Source: JAVBMC01 sp031552845 (lineage in GTDB: Bacteria > Verrucomicrobiota > Kiritimatiellia > RFP12 > DVOR01). Taken from it: 64,000 bases of DNA. The stretch covers positions 8,232 through 72,231 of the forward strand of contig JAVBMC010000027.1 of assembly GCA_031552845.1 (NCBI GenBank). Direction: 5' to 3'. A model generated the notes under the pieces. That model was not told where the DNA came from, searched no databases, and worked only from the letters and a program-made list of their open reading frames with translations. This document shows, in pieces, positions 60,681 to 64,000 of this stretch. A program made the position numbers and the translations under genes. How positions within the stretch are numbered: position 1 is the first letter of the stretch; every line of letters begins with the position of its first letter.

Positions 60681-61496
60681 TCATCGATCCGTAAGAACAA
60701 TATCATCATTATCCGGTGATGTTTCCTTATCCAAATTCTTATTAGGCCCGCGCGAAATCAATCGATAATGCTGGAATGGCGGCGCACACTCATACATCAA
60801 CGACTTATCCCAAGCATCACTAATATCACGAACCCGGCACCAGATTTCGCCGTGATTATTCGCTGAGACAGCATCATCCCATTTAGGTGACAACAGGTCA
60901 GCAATCTGAGGTTTCCAGCGGTTACACACATCTGTTCTCGGATCCACGCCCTCATACTGAACAGCATCGTCCCAAGCGTTTCCCTGAAAACGTCCTAAAG
61001 CCTTTTTAATTTTATATTGGAATCGAAGGCGATCCGGCAAGTCAGGATCTCTTGCGTTGCCTCCGTACATTGAGGATAGCCGTGGAATAAGGTAGGCCAC
61101 TAACCCAAACTTCATGTCCGCTTCGTTACCGCCATCCGGCGGAACAACAACATACCCCAACGCATCCCCTGTAGGCTCTTCGGCAACCGTCGGCGGCATG
61201 ATGAAGATGACTTCAACCGGGTTGGTGTATACCACGGAGAAATCCGCGTCCGTAGCCAAGCTATCATAGCTGGCCGAAGGCGGATACGCGCCATATTCGG
61301 CGTAAAAAGCTCCTAGCGCATTATGCACCCGCTCCATAATCGCTTTCGTTTTCGCCTGCTTAGCAGCATCAGAGGCAATCCCCATCAGCCTAAACGTACC
61401 TGCCATCAGAATAGCAATTACCACCACCACCACGAGGATTTCAATCAACGTGAACCCGCCTGTACCTTGGCGCATTTTCCTGAACGTTGAGTTCAT
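60681..61496 (-). CDS. Prepilin-like protein, GspG type
   Basis: A protein of 271 residues from the ATG at 61496, with AAGGAG upstream; a TTG two codons earlier is less likely. The leader ends TGG before FTLIEILVVVVVIAILMAGTFRLM. The helix continues KQAKTKAIMERVHNALGAFYAEYGAYPPS, the usual GspG run into YPT/YPP. At 271 residues it is about twice the length of a standard major pseudopilin. Confidence 0.84.
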   Translation of the reverse strand: MNSTFRKMRQGTGGFTLIEILVVVVVIAILMAGTFRLMGIASDAAKQAKTKAIMERVHNALGAFYAEYGAYPPSASYDSLATDADFSVVYTNPVEVIFIMPPTVAEEPTGDALGYVVVPPDGGNEADMKFGLVAYLIPRLSSMYGGNARDPDLPDRLRFQYKIKKALGRFQGNAWDDAVQYEGVDPRTDVCNRWKPQIADLLSPKWDDAVSANNHGEIWCRVRDISDAWDKSLMYECAPPFQHYRLISRGPNKNLDKETSPDNDDIVLTDR

Positions 61497-61517
61497 TGTC
61501 AAGTCTCCTTGCAGGTA

Positions 61518-62813
61518 TTAAGTTGCCTGAGCGCTGAGCGAACCAATAATCTTAATCAACGGCATGAACATGGCTACGACGATACCGCCGACCACCACCG
61601 CCAAGAAGATAATCAGCACTGGTTCGATAATCGACGTTAAACCGGCCACAGCATTATCCACTTCATCATCATACGTATCCGCCACGCGAATAAGCATGTC
61701 GGGCAAAGCGCCGGTTTCTTCGCCGACTTCCACCATCGAAACCACCATCGGCGGGAACAGCTTGGATGCCGCAATCGGCGCGGTCATGCCTTCACCTTCT
61801 TTAACGCTATCGTGAATCGACTGCACCGCGGTTGAAATCACTTTATTGCCTGCAGTTTCCTTCACAATTGCCAGCGCCTGCAGCACCGGCACACCGGACG
61901 ACAGCAGCGTCCCCAACGTACGCGTCAAGCGCGCAATGCCACTACGCAGCAGCAGCGTACCGAAAGCCGGCGTCCGCAGCGAAATCAAGTCCAGCATATA
62001 TCGCCCGCTCTTCGTAGCGGACCACATCTTCGTCAAAATAAAGATACCAGCTATACAGGCAAATACAGCAATACCATGCTGTTTGACCAACTCACTCGCT
62101 CCGAGTACGAACTCCGTAATCGCCGGTAGTTGTCCTTCACCCAACAAGTCTTTAAAAATCTCTTGGAACTTCGGAATGACCGACGTCAGCAGGAACACCA
62201 AAATACCCACAGCCGCCAACAACACGACCGTCGGATAAATCATCGCTCCCTTGACCTTATTTTTAATCTTCTCGGCCTTCTCCATGAACTCCGCCAGACG
62301 GTTCAACACCACTTCCAACACACCGCCGGCCTCACCGGCGCGTACCATGTTGACGAACAAGTGGTTGAAAATCTTCGGATAGTTCGTCAGCGATTCCGAG
62401 AACGTACTGCCCGATTCCACCGACTCACACATCCCCGTAATCGCCTCCGCCAGCGTTGGATTCGGCGTCTGCCGCTGCAGCACGCGCAACCCGCGCGTCA
62501 ACGGCAAGCCCGCATCCACCAGCGTCGCCAGCTGGCGCGTCATCACCATCAAATCCTTCGGCTTCACGCGCGGCTTCATAAACTTCGGCAGCTTGATCTC
62601 CATGCTCAGCCCGCCGCCCTTCTTCTTGGCCCCGCCTGCTGCCGGAGCCGCCGCCTGGCCGCCGCTCTTGCCATCCTTCAATTCACCGATCGCCGTGGGC
62701 AACAGCTTCATATCGCGGATCTTCGCCACGGCCTGCGCCTGCGAATCCGCCTCAATCGTGCCCTTGGTCTCTTTTCCGGCCGCATCAACCGCGGCATAAG
62801 CAAATCTAGCCAT
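61518..62813 (-). CDS. gspF: Type II secretion/type IV pilus inner-membrane platform protein
   Basis: A protein of 431 residues with GGACGGAG before the ATG. It has two repeats of the T2SSF/PilC domain (about 95-215 and 300-420), each followed by membrane helices (VVLLAAVGILVFLLTSVIP; VLIIFLAVVVGGIVVAMFMPL). The N-terminal YAAVDAAGKETKGTIEADSQAQAVAKIRD is standard. A Gly/Ala/Lys-rich insert (55-72) is unusual. It sits in the inner membrane and works with a GspE-type ATPase, which is not in this window. It leads the prepilin operon. Confidence 0.93.
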   Translation of the reverse strand: MARFAYAAVDAAGKETKGTIEADSQAQAVAKIRDMKLLPTAIGELKDGKSGGQAAAPAAGGAKKKGGGLSMEIKLPKFMKPRVKPKDLMVMTRQLATLVDAGLPLTRGLRVLQRQTPNPTLAEAITGMCESVESGSTFSESLTNYPKIFNHLFVNMVRAGEAGGVLEVVLNRLAEFMEKAEKIKNKVKGAMIYPTVVLLAAVGILVFLLTSVIPKFQEIFKDLLGEGQLPAITEFVLGASELVKQHGIAVFACIAGIFILTKMWSATKSGRYMLDLISLRTPAFGTLLLRSGIARLTRTLGTLLSSGVPVLQALAIVKETAGNKVISTAVQSIHDSVKEGEGMTAPIAASKLFPPMVVSMVEVGEETGALPDMLIRVADTYDDEVDNAVAGLTSIIEPVLIIFLAVVVGGIVVAMFMPLIKIIGSLSAQAT

Positions 62814-62858
62814 AAATCTCCGTCCTAAAATACAGGATAAGCACTGTCAACTCCTATA

Positions 62859-62887
62859 AGGATACCACAACCCCTGCCGAGTATCAA
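62859..62887 (-). promoter_or_regulatory. Promoter of the gspF/prepilin operon
   Basis: Minus-strand TTGATA (62887-62882), a 17-bp spacer and TATCCT (62864-62859), with a leader of about 40 nt. Confidence 0.6.
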
Positions 62888-63019
62888 GCACATACATCTG
62901 CAACCAAATGCTTTGTGGCAAAATTTTCGTCTCAAAGCGCCCGCATTCCCCTCCTCCACCCCCGCAAAAAGGCTCCATTTCCCTATAAAATGCCACCGCC
63001 TCCCCTATCAGGAACGCCA

Positions 63020-63129
63020 GTAACGTTACTCACCGCTGTCAGTAACATTACTCACAAGTCGAAGTAACCTTACTGCCGGTCACACGTAACGTTACTCACA
63101 ACAGCCAGCAACATTACCTCCAACCACCC
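63020..63129. repeat. Second array of five GTAAYGTTAC near-palindromes at exact 22-bp period
   Basis: Copies start at 63020 (GTAACGTTAC), 63042 (GTAACATTAC), 63064 (GTAACCTTAC), 63086 (GTAACGTTAC) and 63108 (GCAACATTAC), each exactly 22 bp apart. Most are followed by TCAC or TGCC, as in the array at 6001. It lies about 130 bp upstream of the -35 box of the gspF operon, a similar position to that of the first array. Confidence 0.8.
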
Positions 63130-63172
63130 CACACGGCTCGCCCTCATATATAAGGTAAGGCGCCATTTTCCG

Positions 63173-63874
63173 CTAACTCTTCAAATAAGCCTCTTCAAGG
63201 GTCTTGCTCTCCCCCACCACATCCTCCAGCAGCCCCGTGCGCGTCACCTTCCCCGCCTCCATAAACGTCACCCGATCGCACAACACCTCAATATCCGTCA
63301 ACACATGCGAGCTGATCACAAACGTCCGCCGCCCCCGAAATCCATTGATAAACCCCCTGATATGCGCCGTCTCCCGCGGGTCCAGCCCGCTCAACGGCTC
63401 ATCCAGCAGCACCACCTTCGGCTCCCCCATAAAACACTGCGCCAACATCACCCGCTTACGCATCCCATGCGACAGCTGCCGGACCTTCGACCCCACGCGA
63501 TCCCCCAAATGTACCGCCTCCAACAACTCCTTCGCCTGCACCGCCGCCGCCCTGCGCCGCATCCCCTGCAGCTCCCCATAAAACGTCAGCAGATCCACCG
63601 GCCGCCCATCCAACGGCAGCTCCGAATCCTGCGGCAGAATACTCAACACCCCGCTCTGTTCCCCCGCATCAAACCGCTGCCCCCACACCTTAATCTCCCC
63701 CGCATCCAACTGCGTAAACCCCGCCGTTGCCATCATCCACGTCGTCTTACCTGCGCCATTCGCCCCCACCAGTCCCATCGTCGAATTCACCGGCACCAAC
63801 AGCGACATCCCATCCAACGCCCGCCGCCGGCCATACCGCTTCACAGCCCCCTGAGTTTCAATTGCGATATGCAT
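63173..63874 (-). CDS. ABC transporter ATP-binding protein
   Basis: A protein of 233 residues from the ATG at 63874, with AAAGGA upstream; the open frame runs on without support beyond this. Walker A is GANGAGKTT, the signature is LSHGMRKRV in place of LSGGQ, Walker B is VVLLDEPLSGLDP and the switch His is in SSHVL. It matches the CcmA/NatA-like group of exporters and lies 2 nt after the stop of its permease. The substrate is unknown. The LSHGM signature is common in this group. Confidence 0.88.
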   Translation of the reverse strand: MHIAIETQGAVKRYGRRRALDGMSLLVPVNSTMGLVGANGAGKTTWMMATAGFTQLDAGEIKVWGQRFDAGEQSGVLSILPQDSELPLDGRPVDLLTFYGELQGMRRRAAAVQAKELLEAVHLGDRVGSKVRQLSHGMRKRVMLAQCFMGEPKVVLLDEPLSGLDPRETAHIRGFINGFRGRRTFVISSHVLTDIEVLCDRVTFMEAGKVTRTGLLEDVVGESKTLEEAYLKS

Positions 63875-63876
63875 GC

Positions 63877-63999
63877 CTACACATCCTTTCGCGAGAACAA
63901 CACCACATACCCCGCCAGAAAATACGTCAGCCCCAAACAACCCAATATCACCACGCCCCTCACCAACTGCCAGGCGCTCCCCCACAAATCCCACTTATA
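63877..63999 (-). CDS. ABC transporter permease, C-terminal end
   Basis: A partial gene that enters from the right edge. The minus-strand frame is open and ends with TAG at 63879-63877. The last 40 residues contain LVRGVVILGCLGLTYFLAGY, a terminal membrane helix, and the basic tail SRKDV. The 2-nt gap to the ATPase gene indicates one operon, so it is probably an ABC-2 type permease. Confidence 0.65.
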   Translation of the reverse strand, partial: YKWDLWGSAWQLVRGVVILGCLGLTYFLAGYVVLFSRKDV

Positions 64000-64000
64000 C

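Noticed and set aside
1..64000. tRNA and rRNA genes
   Set aside because: Reading for T-loop consensus (GGTTCRANYCC) and rRNA core sequences on both strands found none by eye; a covariance search could still find one.

Overview
The window looks like a chromosomal segment from a Gram-negative bacterium of the PVC group, most likely Kiritimatiellota, Lentisphaerota or a related Verrucomicrobiota lineage. This placement is inference from content: many secreted polysaccharide-active and LamG-like proteins, an exosortase K/MSEP-CTERM pair, a large pseudopilin operon, a TolC/RND pump and BspA-type leucine-rich repeats. No rRNA, tRNA, CRISPR array, insertion sequence or phage gene was seen.

Layout: (1) 0-6 kb: the end of a phosphate-binding protein gene facing three tandem heparinase II/III-like genes. 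(2) 6-17 kb: a 1269-aa secreted Calx-beta/repeat protein, a diacylglycerol (undecaprenol) kinase, a large secreted protein of unknown function, a membrane-anchored protein and a BspA-like LRR protein. (3) 17-24.4 kb, plus strand: exosortase K and its MSEP-CTERM partner, then a GMC oxidoreductase module (Tat-exported small subunit, flavoprotein, nonaheme cytochrome c). (4) 24.4-30.5 kb, minus strand: a heavy-metal-type RND efflux operon with two small accessory proteins. (5) 31-36.5 kb, plus strand: a beta-solenoid protein, a GH10 xylanase and a sialate O-acetylesterase-like esterase. (6) 36.5-42 kb, minus strand: a tightly overlapping biotin operon (BioH-like, bioC, bioD, bioA) that continues into an S-adenosylhomocysteinase-like gene and a SAH/MTA/5'-deoxyadenosine deaminase-type gene. 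(7) 42.4-50 kb: three tandem LamG/fibronectin-like secreted paralogues. (8) 50-51.4 kb: a repeat-rich region with no confident protein gene. (9) 51.4-53.7 kb: a lipoprotein, then dus, rhomboid and a small membrane protein. (10) 53.7-62.8 kb, minus strand: a type II secretion/type IV pilus-like operon of gspF, seven prepilins and a GspK-like protein. (11) 63.2-64 kb: an ABC transporter ATPase and the tail of its permease.

The most unusual signal lies in the intergenic DNA. Three arrays (6001, 17388 and 63020) consist of short conserved motifs repeated at an exact 22-bp period, and a fourth (30857) has a 23-bp period. The motif differs between places while the spacing is held. Two arrays 57 kb apart carry the same near-palindrome GTAAYGTTAC, five copies each. 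All four lie upstream of recognisable promoters. The second unusual feature is the joining of SAM by-product genes to the biotin operon.

Promoters read as TTGACT-like -35 and TAWAMT/TATCCT-like -10 boxes with 16-18 bp spacers are visible before many genes. Most starts were moved from the longest open frame to an internal ATG or GTG with a Shine-Dalgarno sequence, a signal peptide or a 1-4 nt overlap with the gene before it.
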